A stretch of 64,000 nt of DNA from NCBI GenBank assembly GCA_031390755.1, contig JANMTS010000139.1, positions 1 to 64,000 of the forward strand. Reading direction: 5' to 3'. The DNA comes from DATMER01 sp031390755 (lineage in GTDB: Bacteria > Acidobacteriota > Thermoanaerobaculia > Multivoradales > UBA5704). Below the pieces are notes generated by a model that was not told the origin of the DNA, searched no databases, and was given only the letters and a program-made list of their open reading frames with translations. Positions 1-7,754 of the stretch are shown in pieces. The first letter of the stretch is position 1. Each line of letters begins with the position of its first letter. The position numbers and the translations under genes are program-made.

Positions 1-204
1 CGGGTCACCCAGAGGCTGGGGGAGATTCCCTCGCCTTGGGCAAAGTCAACTGGCTTTCCGGAAAGAGACCTGGCGAGCAGGTCGGCTTCCCTCGCCGCGA
101 GGCGGGTTTCCTCAGCGGCGAGGTGAGTTGCCCCGGCGACCATAGGGTCCCCTCGCCATGAGGGAAGGCTACCTGGAGGCCAGGTAACGTTGCCGCAGGG
201 GGCC
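1..204. repeat. Array 1: tandem 20-21-bp imperfect palindromes (runs off window start)
   Basis: From the window edge to about position 204 the sequence falls into units of 20-21 bp, each holding a short dyad with its own 3-5 base centre. Examples are CCTCGCCGCGAGG (91-103), CCTCAGCGGCGAGG (111-124), CCTCGCCATGAGG (150-162), ACCTGGAGGCCAGGT (171-185) and CTTTCCGGAAAG (53-64). The dyads start about 20 bp apart. The units are too diverged to be simple tandem repeats and there are no constant repeats separated by spacers. Two related arrays lie at 15297-15628 and 41289-41636. No coding role is apparent, since the period is not a constant multiple of three. Function unknown. Confidence 0.65.
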
Positions 205-231
205 GTGCGGAGCCCACGGGGCGCTCCGCAC
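205..231. other. Perfect 9-bp inverted repeat with 9-nt loop
   Basis: GTGCGGAGC at 205-213 pairs with GCTCCGCAC at 223-231 around a nine-base loop, immediately after the last recognisable unit of array 1. No T-tract follows on either strand, so it is not a canonical intrinsic terminator. It may be a boundary element of the array or a transcript hairpin. The stretch 232-410 holds nothing else I can support apart from the TATACT box before the next gene. Confidence 0.4.
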
Positions 232-398
232 CGACAACAGAGGCCGGAGGAGGGAGGGACAGCAAACCGCGGTGCCGATGAATAGGGGGACCAGGCCCTG
301 TTCATAAGGATCGCTCTTTGTGACGGCGTGATCCCGCGCAAGTTCGTGCCGTGCCCGGACTTCTGGTCGTAGACGGGCCGAGCCCTGGGGCGCCCGTT

Positions 399-404
399 TA
401 TACT
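399..404 (+). promoter_or_regulatory. Probable -10 box TATACT, short leader
   Basis: TATACT lies 12 bp before the ATG at 411. The same TATA(C/G)T hexamer precedes several other genes in the window (34730, 36198, 38986, 59088), which is why I read it as a sigma-70-type -10 element. No matching -35 hexamer is visible. The short distance would give a leaderless or nearly leaderless transcript. Confidence 0.4.
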
Positions 405-410
405 CTGGGC

Positions 411-632
411 ATGCGATCCGTAGCCGACGATCTGAAGGACGAGCTTCGGGATGAGGTAAACCGACTCTCCGTGCAGGAGCGAATGGAGCTTGCCCTGCGG
501 CTTGGGAAACGCGGGCTGGAGGCCTTCCAGAAGGCAAATGGGCTCGACCGGGAGACGGCGCTCCGGGAGCTTCAACGCCGTCGCCAAGCCAGCCGAGCTC
601 CTTCCAAGTGCATGTCCGAGATCATCGGATGA
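411..632 (+). CDS. Small antitoxin-like protein (73 aa), family not recognised
   Basis: Encodes a 73-residue charged, mostly helical protein (MRSVADDLKDELRDEVNRLS and onward). The frame is open from a GTG at 351, but the ATG at 411 fits better with the TATACT box 12 bp upstream and gives a compact product. Its stop overlaps an ATG at 629 in the ATGA manner, the usual coupling in two-gene toxin-antitoxin operons. The size, the amphipathic helices with an Arg-rich centre and the position next to hicBA suggest the antitoxin half of such a pair (inference). I do not recognise a named family. Confidence 0.5.
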   Translation: MRSVADDLKDELRDEVNRLSVQERMELALRLGKRGLEAFQKANGLDRETALRELQRRRQASRAPSKCMSEIIG

Positions 633-772
633 GCCTTCTTGATCAGGTTCCGGAAACTTTGGCCGCGGCAGGAGTCGCCGCAGGAGCGAGTGGGTATGGC
701 TGTCGAATTGATGGTGAGCGTGGACGAACCCCAGGAGGGCGTCGATATACTCATCCGATGCCGATGGTCTGA
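629..772 (+). pseudogene. Possible remnant of a nucleotidyltransferase-type partner gene
   Basis: An ATG overlapping the preceding stop (ATGA) opens a frame of 47 residues starting MSLLDQVPETLAAAGVAAGA. That N-terminus resembles the first helix of small nucleotidyltransferase-fold proteins, in which an LAAAGV stretch is followed by an IGA-ALAVHGV core. Here the similarity ends after about 20 residues and the frame becomes low in complexity and stops. I read it as a frameshifted or deleted remnant of the second gene of the operon. This rests on a short resemblance only; it could also be a genuine small peptide gene or chance. Confidence 0.25.
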
Positions 773-840
773 GAGACTCAGCTTCGGATGCCGTAGTACA
801 ATCCGGGAGTAGCACAGCTTTCCTGTCGTGGAGATCCAGG

Positions 841-1053
841 ATGAAATACCGTGTCTTGATCGAGCAGGATGAAGATGGAATGTTCGTAGCGGAGGTTCCT
901 TCGCTTCCCGGCTGCATCTCGCAGGGCCGGACGCGGTCCGAATCGCTCGAAAACATCCGGGAGGCGATTTCGGTCTACCTTGAGAGTCTTGAGGCGCACG
1001 GGGATCCAGTCCCGCCCTCCATCACCGAAGAGCTGGTCGAGGTCAGCGTCTGA
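841..1053 (+). CDS. hicB: HicB-family antitoxin
   Basis: A 70-residue protein with the HicB N-terminal pattern: a short beta strand (MKYRVLIEQDEDGMFVAEVP), then SLPGCISQGRTRSESLENIREAI and a helix ending in YLESL. HicB neutralises the HicA mRNA interferase. The protein consists of the RNase-H-like partial fold only. There is no C-terminal HTH or ribbon-helix-helix domain, so autoregulation would need HicA or another factor. GGAGAT lies 6 bp before the ATG and a TACAAT -10-like box at 797-802. The toxin gene follows within 5 bp. The order antitoxin-toxin is the reverse of the E. coli hicAB order but common in other phyla. Confidence 0.85.
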   Translation: MKYRVLIEQDEDGMFVAEVPSLPGCISQGRTRSESLENIREAISVYLESLEAHGDPVPPSITEELVEVSV

Positions 1054-1058
1054 GCAAG

Positions 1059-1274
1059 TTGCCCTCTGTCTCCGGCAGGGAGGTCGTTCGAGCGCTGGCG
1101 AAGATCGGGTATGAACGAGATCGCCAAAGAGGAAGCCATATCGTGCTCAGGCAGTTGGCTGAACCCCACAGGCGTATCACCGTCCCAGATCACGCCGAAA
1201 TCGCCAAAGGAACGCTACGCACCATCATCCGTGAGACCGGGTTGACGGTCGAAGAGTTCATTGCTCTGCTCTGA
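1059..1274 (+). CDS. hicA: HicA-family mRNA interferase toxin
   Basis: A 71-residue HicA-type toxin, a small dsRBD-like fold that cleaves mRNA at the ribosome. The family pattern is complete: SVSGREVVRALAKIGYE, then RQRGSHIVLR with the catalytic His in the GSH motif, then ITVPDH and KGTLRTIIRETGLTVEEF. I use the TTG at 1059. A non-standard CTG at 1050, overlapping the hicB stop, would add LSKL, which matches the common MSKLPSVSGRE start of this family, so the true start may lie there. Convergent with cstA, whose stop is 12 bp away. Confidence 0.85.
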   Translation: MPSVSGREVVRALAKIGYERDRQRGSHIVLRQLAEPHRRITVPDHAEIAKGTLRTIIRETGLTVEEFIALL

Positions 1275-1286
1275 TCCGTTGCGGTC

Positions 1287-2969
1287 CTAGATCCCCACCG
1301 CCGCCACCCCGCCCCGCTTGTCGCTCCGCACCTTGAGCAGCGCCGAGACGGCCAGATAGAGCGCCAGGAGGATCAGCAGCAGCGCCGCGAGGCCGTTCAG
1401 CAGCTCGACGTCGAAGCCTTTCGTGGCCATCAGGTTCAGGACGGTCAGCTTGCCCAGCGCCCAGAGGGTGATGGTCAGGACGAAGATCATCGGCAGGAGC
1501 GTGAAGGCGATCCGCTTCCGGGCCTGGTGGAGCCAGACGGTCACGGAGAGGAGCGTCAGGGCGGCGAGGAGCTGGTTCGAGGCTCCGAAGAGGGTCCAGA
1601 ACTTCTGCCACATCCCCTCTCCCGAAAAGGTGAGGAGTGCCATCGGGGCCAGCACGGTGGCCGCGGTGCCCACGATCGCTCCGGCCTTGCCTTTCATCCC
1701 CAGCAGTTCCTGGAGAAGATACCGGCCCAGGCGGGTCGAGACGTCCAGCGTGTCGAAGACGAAGGTCGAGAAGGCCATCGCTCCGAAGGTGATCGCGAAG
1801 GGCAGGTTCTCCTTGCCGATCAGCAGGGTCAGGAACTGGCCGATGCCGTTGCCGTAGATCGTCCCCGGGGCGAGGCCCTTGGACTGCTCCGGCAGCATGA
1901 TCATGATGGTCACCAGCGCGATCAGCGCCACGAAGCCCTCGGCCAGCATGGCCCCGTAGCCCACCGGCTGCATGTGCGACTCCCGGTCCACCTGCTTCGA
2001 GGTGGTGCCCGAGCAGACGAGGCCGTGGAAGCCCGAGCAGGCTCCGCAGGCGATCGTCACGAAGAGGAAGGGGAAGAGCGTGCCGGTCATGCCACCCATG
2101 TCCCACGTCTTGAAAGACGGCTGCTGCACCTCGTAGCCGCCGAAGAAGATGCCGATCACCCCGAGCGCCAGGGCCGCATAGAGGATGAATCCGCCCAGAT
2201 ACCCGCGCGGCTGGAGCAGCAGCCAGATCGGCAGCAGCGAAGCCAGTCCGCAGTAGATCAGGATGGCCGTCGACCACTGACCCGCTTCGAGCTGGAAGAA
2301 GCTGGAGGCGTACGTCCCGGCCCAGGCCGAGAGGAAGCTCAGCGGGACGAAGACCACCGTCACCAGCCAGAGCGGCGGGTTCCAGAGCTTCTGGACGACA
2401 CCCAGGACCAGGGCCAGCACCAGGTAGAAGACGCTCGCCGCGGCCACGGCGCCGCCCGGATGGAAGTCGAACGTGCCGGCCGCCAGCTCCTCGGTGCCGA
2501 CAATGAACGTGCGGGCCGTGATGTCGGTGAACGCCACGATGACGTAGACCAGGGCGATCCAGATGAAGGCCATCATGGCGAGGCCGGCGCGGCGGCCCAG
2601 GTGCTCGCCCGCGATCTCGGCGACCGAGGTTCCGCCGTGGCGAACCGAGGCGGTCAGGCTGGAGAAGTCGTGGACCGCGCCGATCAGCACCACGCCGAGC
2701 GAGATCCAGAGCAGGCACGGCAGCCAGCCGAACGCCTGGCAGGCGATGATCGGCCCGGCGATCGGGCCGGCCGCCGCGATCGCCGAGAAGTGCTGTGCGA
2801 AGAGGTAGAAGGGACGGGTCGGCACGAAGTCGACCCCGTCGTTCAACTTGTGAGCCGGGGTCACCCGGCTGTCGTCGATGGCGAACTGGCGCGCCACCCA
2901 GCCGCCGTAGAGGCGGTAGGCGGCGACCAGCATCACCAGGAAGACCAGCGCGAGGACCGCGAGCGTCAT
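1287..2969 (-). CDS. cstA: CstA-family peptide/pyruvate transporter
   Basis: A 560-residue polytopic inner-membrane protein of the CstA carbon-starvation family, whose members import peptides or pyruvate. Family landmarks are FAQHFSAIAAAGPIAGPIIA near residues 57-76, VHDFSSLTASVRHGGTS, and GACSGFHGLVCSGTTSKQVD in the middle, followed by GYGAMLAEGFVALIALV. It is shorter than the roughly 700-residue E. coli CstA and resembles the compact form found in many phyla. The ATG overlaps the stop of the upstream APC permease gene by four bases (ATGA at 2966-2969), so the two are translationally coupled. Which substrate it carries cannot be told from sequence. Confidence 0.9.
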   Translation of the reverse strand: MTLAVLALVFLVMLVAAYRLYGGWVARQFAIDDSRVTPAHKLNDGVDFVPTRPFYLFAQHFSAIAAAGPIAGPIIACQAFGWLPCLLWISLGVVLIGAVHDFSSLTASVRHGGTSVAEIAGEHLGRRAGLAMMAFIWIALVYVIVAFTDITARTFIVGTEELAAGTFDFHPGGAVAAASVFYLVLALVLGVVQKLWNPPLWLVTVVFVPLSFLSAWAGTYASSFFQLEAGQWSTAILIYCGLASLLPIWLLLQPRGYLGGFILYAALALGVIGIFFGGYEVQQPSFKTWDMGGMTGTLFPFLFVTIACGACSGFHGLVCSGTTSKQVDRESHMQPVGYGAMLAEGFVALIALVTIMIMLPEQSKGLAPGTIYGNGIGQFLTLLIGKENLPFAITFGAMAFSTFVFDTLDVSTRLGRYLLQELLGMKGKAGAIVGTAATVLAPMALLTFSGEGMWQKFWTLFGASNQLLAALTLLSVTVWLHQARKRIAFTLLPMIFVLTITLWALGKLTVLNLMATKGFDVELLNGLAALLLILLALYLAVSALLKVRSDKRGGVAAVGI

Positions 2970-4735
2970 GCCGTCTCCGGCTCCTGGCGTTCCATCAGAA
3001 TCCCCACCACGCCCGCGACGAGCCCGGCCCCGATCAGGATCAATCCATAGAGCGCCCGGCCGTGGTCGCCGTTGGCCGCATCAGCCGCTTCGGCCAGGAG
3101 CCGGACCGGGCCGGCGTTGTGCGGAATCACGAACAGACCGACGCCGGCGAGCAGGAAGCCGATCGCCGCGAGCTTCTGGCCGGGACCCGTGGCCGGGCGG
3201 TTCGCGCCACGGCCCACGACACTGTGGCCGTAACCGTAGGCGAAGTAGATCGCCATGCCCAGGACCAGCCAGCCGATGAACCGCCACCAGGAGGCCGGCG
3301 GCAGCCAGTACATCAGGAACACGCACGAGACCGCGCCCAGGCCCGGCAGCAGCCAGTTGCCGCCCGGCACCCGGAACGGGCGCGGCCGGTCGGGCTCCTT
3401 GTAGCGCAGGATGATCACGCCGATGCAGACCAGCATGAAGGCGAACAGCGTGCCGATGTTGGTCAGCTCCACGACCTCGCCGATGTTGGCCACGCCCGAG
3501 AAGAAGGCCACCAGGATGCCGGTGATCCAGGTGGTGATGTGGGGCGTGCGGTATTTGGGGTGGACCTTGGCCGCCCACGAGGGCAGCAGGCCGTCCCGGG
3601 CCATGGAGAAGAAGATGCGCGGCTGACCGAGCTGGAACACCACCAGCACCGAGGTGGTGGCGAAGACGGCGCCGAGCGAGATCACCAGGGCGGGCCAGCC
3701 CATGCCGTGCGCCGAGAAGGCGGTGGCGAGCGGCTCGGCCGTGCCGAGCTGGTTCCAGGGGAGCATGCCGGTGAGCACGAAGGCCACCAGGATGTAGATG
3801 ATGGTGCAGACCACGAGGCTCGAGATGATCGCGATCGGCATGTCCCGTTTGGGATTCTTCGTCTCCTCCGCGGCCGTAGACACGGCGTCGAAGCCGATGT
3901 AGGCGAAGAAGATGACGGCGGCGGCGGAGAGAATACCCGGGAAGCCGTTCGGCGCCAGCGGGGTCCAGTTCTCCGGCTCGACGTAGAAGGCGCCGAAGAT
4001 GATGAAGAAGCCGATGATCGCCAGCTTCAGGACCACCATGGAGGAGTTGAACCAGACGCTCTCCCGGATGCCGACGACGAGGATCCAGGTGATGGCCATG
4101 ACGACCATGGCCGCCGGCAGGTTGAACACGAACGGAACGCCGAGGATCTGCGGCGCCTGGGCGTAGGCCTGGGCGGCGCGTTCGGTCGCGATGCCGAGGG
4201 TGGACGGGTCGATGCCGGCGGCAACGGCTTCGGCCACCTGCCGGGCAGATTGGGCCGCGGTGCGGTAGTCGATGCCGAGCCAGCGCGGAAAGTCGACCCC
4301 GAAGCCGCGCAGCAGCTCCTGGAAGTAGCCGGACCAGGAGATGGCCACGGCGACGTTGCCCACCGCGTACTCGATGATGAGATCCCAGCCGATGATCCAG
4401 CCGACGAGCTCGCCCAGGGTGGCGTAGGAATAGGTATAGGCCGACCCGGAGACGGGAACCATCGAGGCGAGCTCGGCGTAGCACAGGGCCGAAAAGCCGC
4501 AGACAAAGGCCGTGATGATGAACGAGATGATGATCGCGGGGCCGGCGCCCGGGTGGGAGCCGCCGCCCGCCGCGGCCGTGCCGACGGTGGAGAAGATACC
4601 GGCTCCGATGATGGCGCCGATGCCCAGCAAGGTGAGCTGAAAGGGTCCCAGCGACCGCCGGAGCGACGTCTCGGACGCCTCCGCGGAAGCCATGATCGCA
4701 TTGAGCGACTTGGTTCGGAATAGACCGCGAAGCAA
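2966..4735 (-). CDS. APC-family cationic-type amino acid permease
   Basis: A 589-residue amino acid/polyamine/organocation permease resembling the CAT subfamily. The first membrane helix carries the hallmark LGIGAIIGAGIFSTVG (about residues 37-52). Others follow, including AYTYSYATLGELVGWIIGWDLIIEYAVG and FFAYIGFDAVSTAAEETKNPKRDMP. An unusually polar external loop lies between TM4 and TM5 (about residues 150-190), and extra C-terminal helices bring the total to about 14. It is coupled to cstA downstream, suggesting joint uptake of amino acids and peptides or pyruvate (inference). A second CAT-like paralogue lies at 19000-20511. Exact substrate unknown. Confidence 0.88.
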   Translation of the reverse strand: MLRGLFRTKSLNAIMASAEASETSLRRSLGPFQLTLLGIGAIIGAGIFSTVGTAAAGGGSHPGAGPAIIISFIITAFVCGFSALCYAELASMVPVSGSAYTYSYATLGELVGWIIGWDLIIEYAVGNVAVAISWSGYFQELLRGFGVDFPRWLGIDYRTAAQSARQVAEAVAAGIDPSTLGIATERAAQAYAQAPQILGVPFVFNLPAAMVVMAITWILVVGIRESVWFNSSMVVLKLAIIGFFIIFGAFYVEPENWTPLAPNGFPGILSAAAVIFFAYIGFDAVSTAAEETKNPKRDMPIAIISSLVVCTIIYILVAFVLTGMLPWNQLGTAEPLATAFSAHGMGWPALVISLGAVFATTSVLVVFQLGQPRIFFSMARDGLLPSWAAKVHPKYRTPHITTWITGILVAFFSGVANIGEVVELTNIGTLFAFMLVCIGVIILRYKEPDRPRPFRVPGGNWLLPGLGAVSCVFLMYWLPPASWWRFIGWLVLGMAIYFAYGYGHSVVGRGANRPATGPGQKLAAIGFLLAGVGLFVIPHNAGPVRLLAEAADAANGDHGRALYGLILIGAGLVAGVVGILMERQEPETA

Positions 4736-4861
4736 GGGAGGGCCTCCTCTCCGTCAGGAGCCGGACCGGCTCGTCATAGGGAACGCGGGCGGGAGCATGA
4801 CACGGGAAAGGCCCGCGGGCCAAGGGGTTGGTACAGCCGACGGCTGAAGAGCGGGCGGTGG

Positions 4862-4913
4862 CTCCCTCCCCTCGCCCGCGAGGGGAGGGCCGGGGAGGGG
4901 AGAATGGGATCAA
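4862..4913 (-). repeat. GC-rich palindromic dispersed repeat, copy left of pfkA
   Basis: Read on the minus strand this element begins TTGATCCCATT, continues CTCCCCTCCCCGGCCCTC and ends in a CCCCTCGC/GCGAGGGG hairpin. The same head and body occur on the plus strand at 6041-6094, so two copies in opposite orientation bracket pfkA. A third copy lies inside hrpB at 63275-63316. REP-like elements of this kind are common in GC-rich genomes. It occupies the short gap between the pfkA stop and the permease start. Confidence 0.65.
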
Positions 4914-4927
4914 ACCAAGGGGTTCGC

Positions 4928-6016
4928 CTATTCGTCGCCGAACGCGATCCCGAGGGAGCGGGCGGTCTTCACCAGCGGGCTGCTCGGATCGACGAGCTTG
5001 ATCTCCCGGACCGCCTCGTCCAGGTCCACGTCCTCTATATGGCCGTTCGAAAGCCGGACCATCCGGCCGTGCTTTCCGGCCATGGCCAGATGGACCGCGG
5101 CCTCGCCGAAGCGGGTGGCCAGGATGCGGTCGAAGGCGACCGGGCTGCCGCCGCGCTGGAGGTGGCCGAGGACCGTGGCCCTCACGTCGCAGCGGGCCAG
5201 CGCTTCCAGCTCCTGGACCACGCGCTGCCCGGCTCCGCCCAGGCGGATCACTCCCGTGGTCGGGTCGACCGAATGGACGGACATGGAGCCGCCGCGGGAG
5301 ACCGCGCCCTCGGCGACCACCAGGAGGGTCGAGGACCGTCCCCGTCCCTGGCAGCGGACGACGGTCGAGGCGACCGAGTCCGGCGAGTAGGGGATCTCGG
5401 GCAGGAGGATGACGTCCGCGGCACCGGCGATGCCCGCGTGCAGGGCGATCCAGCCGGCGTGGCGGCCCATGACCTCCAGGACCATGACGCGGTGGTGGCT
5501 CTCCGCCGTGTCCCGCAGCCGGTCGAGCGCCTCGGTGGCCACGCCGATGGCGGTCCAGAAGCCGAAGGTGTAGTCGGTGGACGCGAGGTCGTTGTCGATC
5601 GTCTTGGGGACGCCGATGACGTTCAGTCCCAGCTTGCCCAGCTCGGAGGCGATGCGCAGCGTGCCGTCCCCGCCGATGACGATGAGGGCGTCCAGCCCGG
5701 CCTTCCTGGCATGGCCGAGGCAGTCGGTGGAGCGGTCGATCGGCCCGGTCTCGCCTGCGCAAGCAAAGGGATTGTCCCGGTTGGTCGTCCCCAGGAGGGT
5801 GCCGCCGGCCCGGATCAGCTCCCGCACGTCCGGCGCTTCGAGATGACGGAAGCGGCCCTCCAGAAGACCCGAGAAGCCGTCGAGGATGCCGATGATCTCC
5901 ACATCCTGATCCGCGTACGCCCGGTCGGCGGTCCGCACCACCGCCCGCAGAACCGCATTGAGACCCGGCGCGTCCCCGCCGCCGGTCAGGACTCCGATTC
6001 TCTTCGTGCTGGACAT
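4928..6016 (-). CDS. pfkA: 6-phosphofructokinase, Gly104/Lys124 type
   Basis: A 362-residue phosphofructokinase, phosphorylating fructose 6-phosphate in glycolysis. Visible motifs are GVLTGGGDAPGLNAV (residues 7-21), GTTNRDNP, GGDGTLRIA, GVPKTIDNDLASTDYTFGF and MGRHAGWIAL. In the family the residue after GGD (104 in E. coli numbering) separates ATP from PPi enzymes: Gly favours ATP, Asp favours PPi. Here it is Gly, while position 124 is Lys (PKTIDND) as in PPi enzymes. The same Gly/Lys mixture occurs in actinobacterial ATP-PFKs, so ATP use is likely. The frame is open to 6346, but the ATG at 6016 matches the family start and excludes repeat-derived sequence. Confidence 0.9.
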   Translation of the reverse strand: MSSTKRIGVLTGGGDAPGLNAVLRAVVRTADRAYADQDVEIIGILDGFSGLLEGRFRHLEAPDVRELIRAGGTLLGTTNRDNPFACAGETGPIDRSTDCLGHARKAGLDALIVIGGDGTLRIASELGKLGLNVIGVPKTIDNDLASTDYTFGFWTAIGVATEALDRLRDTAESHHRVMVLEVMGRHAGWIALHAGIAGAADVILLPEIPYSPDSVASTVVRCQGRGRSSTLLVVAEGAVSRGGSMSVHSVDPTTGVIRLGGAGQRVVQELEALARCDVRATVLGHLQRGGSPVAFDRILATRFGEAAVHLAMAGKHGRMVRLSNGHIEDVDLDEAVREIKLVDPSSPLVKTARSLGIAFGDE

Positions 6017-6040
6017 GGCGGCGATTCTATCCCGCTGCGG

Positions 6041-6094
6041 TTGATCCCATTCCCCCTCTCCCCGGCCCTCTCCCCCGTGCCGGGGGAGAGGGAG
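6041..6094 (+). repeat. GC-rich palindromic dispersed repeat, copy right of pfkA
   Basis: Starts TTGATCCCATT, continues CCCCCTCTCCCCGGCCCTC and ends with the inverted pair CTCTCCCCC/GGGGGAGAG around GTGCC. It is homologous to 63275-63316 and, in inverted orientation, to 4862-4913. It lies 25 bp upstream of the pfkA start, so it is within or next to the pfkA promoter region. Confidence 0.65.
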
Positions 6095-6122
6095 ACAAGC
6101 TCTCTTCGAGAGAAGCTGACTC

Positions 6123-6150
6123 AGCCCCGTTCCGGCGGGGCTTTTTCTTT
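6123..6150 (+). terminator. Intrinsic terminator reading on the plus strand, without an obvious plus-strand gene
   Basis: AGCCCCG (6123-6129) and CGGGGCT (6136-6142) form a perfect 7-bp stem with a six-base loop and are followed by TTTTCTTTT. This is a textbook Rho-independent terminator for rightward transcription. Both flanking genes (pfkA, histidine kinase) run leftward, so it would end an antisense or non-coding transcript that is not visible as a gene, or block antisense reading into the kinase. Confidence 0.55.
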
Positions 6151-6173
6151 TCCTGGGAGGATTTCGCTCTGAG

Positions 6174-6314
6174 TCCTCACCCCCTGGCCCCCTCTCCCGG
6201 GGGGAGAGGGGGAACCTCCGCCCCGTCGGTGCTTTCGGGCTTTTGGGTGGTGGCGCCCCCTCTCCCGGGGGCGGGGGGTCGGGAGATGGGAGAGGGGGTC
6301 GGGGGGTGAGGACT
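6174..6314. repeat. Large imperfect inverted repeat of G/C-tract elements
   Basis: The arm that starts GAGTCCTCACCCCC at 6170 and runs into CCCCTCTCCC is repeated in reverse complement at 6285-6315, giving arms of about 28 bp with a few mismatches around roughly 85 bp of intervening sequence. That interval holds further CCCCTCTCCCGGGGG palindromes. It lies between the histidine kinase stop (6330) and pfkA, and would form a strong cruciform or transcript hairpin. It probably consists of two diverged copies of the dispersed GC repeat in opposite orientation. Confidence 0.55.
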
Positions 6315-6329
6315 CGAAGCGAGGCCGCC

Positions 6330-7754
6330 TCAGCTGGACACGGCAATTGGCCGGGTATCCCCGGCCACCGCCGGCAGCTCGACGGCCACCGTGGTTCCCT
6401 GTCCCGGCCCGCCTTCCACCCGGATCCGGCCGCCGTGGGCCGTCGCGATCCGGTCCACGATGGCGAGGCCGAGGCCGGTGCCTCCCTTGCGGGTCGAGTA
6501 GAAGATCTCGAAGACCCTCTCTCTCACCTCGGGCGGGATGCCGTTCCCGTTGTCCTTCACCCCCAGCGCGATCATGGAGCCGTGGCGCTGGGCCGAAAGC
6601 TCAAGCACGGGAGTCCGGCCCGCCTCCTCCGTGGCGGCGAAGGCGTTCTGGGCCAGGTTGAGCAGGAGCTGGTTGATCTGGCCCGGGTCGACGCGCACCC
6701 GGGCGCCGTTGCTGGCGTCCCGGATCTCGACCCGCGCGCCGCGCTTCTGGATCTCGCCGGCCAGCACCTCGCGGACCCGTTCCAGCGGCCGGACCGCCAG
6801 CATCTCCTCCATCTCCAGCGGCCGGGGCTTGGCGTAGGCGAGGAAGTCGCTGACCAGGCGCTCGAGCCGGCTGATCTCCGAGCGGGTGATCTTGAGGAGC
6901 CGCTTGCCCGTCGGCGCCGAGCTGACCGCGCCACCCTCCTCGATCTCCTCTTCCAGCATCTGCATGTTGAGGTTGAGCGAGTTGAGCGGGTTGCGGATCT
7001 CGTGCGCCAGCCCCGAGGCCAGCGTGCCGATGTAGGCCATCCGCTCGGCCTCGGCCGTCAGCAGCTCCAGCCGCTGCGAGCGCTGCAACAGCAGCCAGAC
7101 CGCGGCCGAGGCGGAGAGCAGCAGGACCATCGAGATCACGCCGATCACCACGGCCTGGCTCACGAGGTCGCGGCGCAGCCCCTCGATCCGCCGGGAGAGC
7201 TCCACCGGGCTCAGGCCGATCCTCAGGAGGCCGACGTCGCCGATCGGCACCTCGATGTCCGGCACCTCGAAGGTGGTGGTCATCTCCTTGGTCTTCTTCT
7301 GCACCCCGGGCACCTCGGTTCCGTCGACGCGCAGCTCGGGCGAGCCCGTGATCGGCGTCCCCTCGATCGACGGCGTGGTCGGCGTCGATTTGCTCTGCCC
7401 CTCGAAGACGAGCACGCCGTTCTTGTCGCGGATCACGATCGAGCGGAAGATCGCGCGCTCGCGCAGGATGGAGTCGATGTAGGTCTGGGTCTCGCGCTCC
7501 GTGGCCACGGCGGTGTAGAGATCGCGGCCCTGGCTCTCGGCGCGGCGGGCGATCTGCTTGGCGATGGTCTCGGCCTCGGTCCGGGTTTCGAGCAGGACGC
7601 GCTCGATCTCGCGCTGCGACAGCGAGCGGAAGATCAGCCAGCCGAACAGGGCGATGTCGAAGAGCACGAACAGCCCGAAGACGAGGAAGCCGGCGAGCAG
7701 TCTCTTCGAAGGCAGGCGCGACGGCTGGTTGGCTGATTGAGAAGGCCGGACCAT
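6330..7754 (-). CDS. Membrane sensor histidine kinase (NtrB-like catalytic half)
   Basis: A 474-residue two-component sensor. A first membrane helix (about residues 19-43), an extracytoplasmic sensor region with helical ends (about 44-190), a second membrane helix (AVVIGVISMVLLLSASAAVW) and a HAMP-less linker lead into the HisKA dimerisation helix LASGLAHEIRNPLNSLN, with the phospho-accepting residue at His251. The ATPase domain has the N box (NLAQNAFAA), the G1 box DNGNGIP and G2 GGTGLGLAIV. No response regulator gene is adjacent, so the partner must lie elsewhere. The signal sensed is unknown. Confidence 0.9.
   Translation of the reverse strand: MVRPSQSANQPSRLPSKRLLAGFLVFGLFVLFDIALFGWLIFRSLSQREIERVLLETRTEAETIAKQIARRAESQGRDLYTAVATERETQTYIDSILRERAIFRSIVIRDKNGVLVFEGQSKSTPTTPSIEGTPITGSPELRVDGTEVPGVQKKTKEMTTTFEVPDIEVPIGDVGLLRIGLSPVELSRRIEGLRRDLVSQAVVIGVISMVLLLSASAAVWLLLQRSQRLELLTAEAERMAYIGTLASGLAHEIRNPLNSLNLNMQMLEEEIEEGGAVSSAPTGKRLLKITRSEISRLERLVSDFLAYAKPRPLEMEEMLAVRPLERVREVLAGEIQKRGARVEIRDASNGARVRVDPGQINQLLLNLAQNAFAATEEAGRTPVLELSAQRHGSMIALGVKDNGNGIPPEVRERVFEIFYSTRKGGTGLGLAIVDRIATAHGGRIRVEGGPGQGTTVAVELPAVAGDTRPIAVSS

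Noticed and set aside
1527..4723. Long plus-strand open frames opposite cstA and the permease
   Set aside because: They are rich in Arg, Asp, Gly and His with no fold-like pattern, as expected for antisense frames of GC-rich membrane-protein genes.
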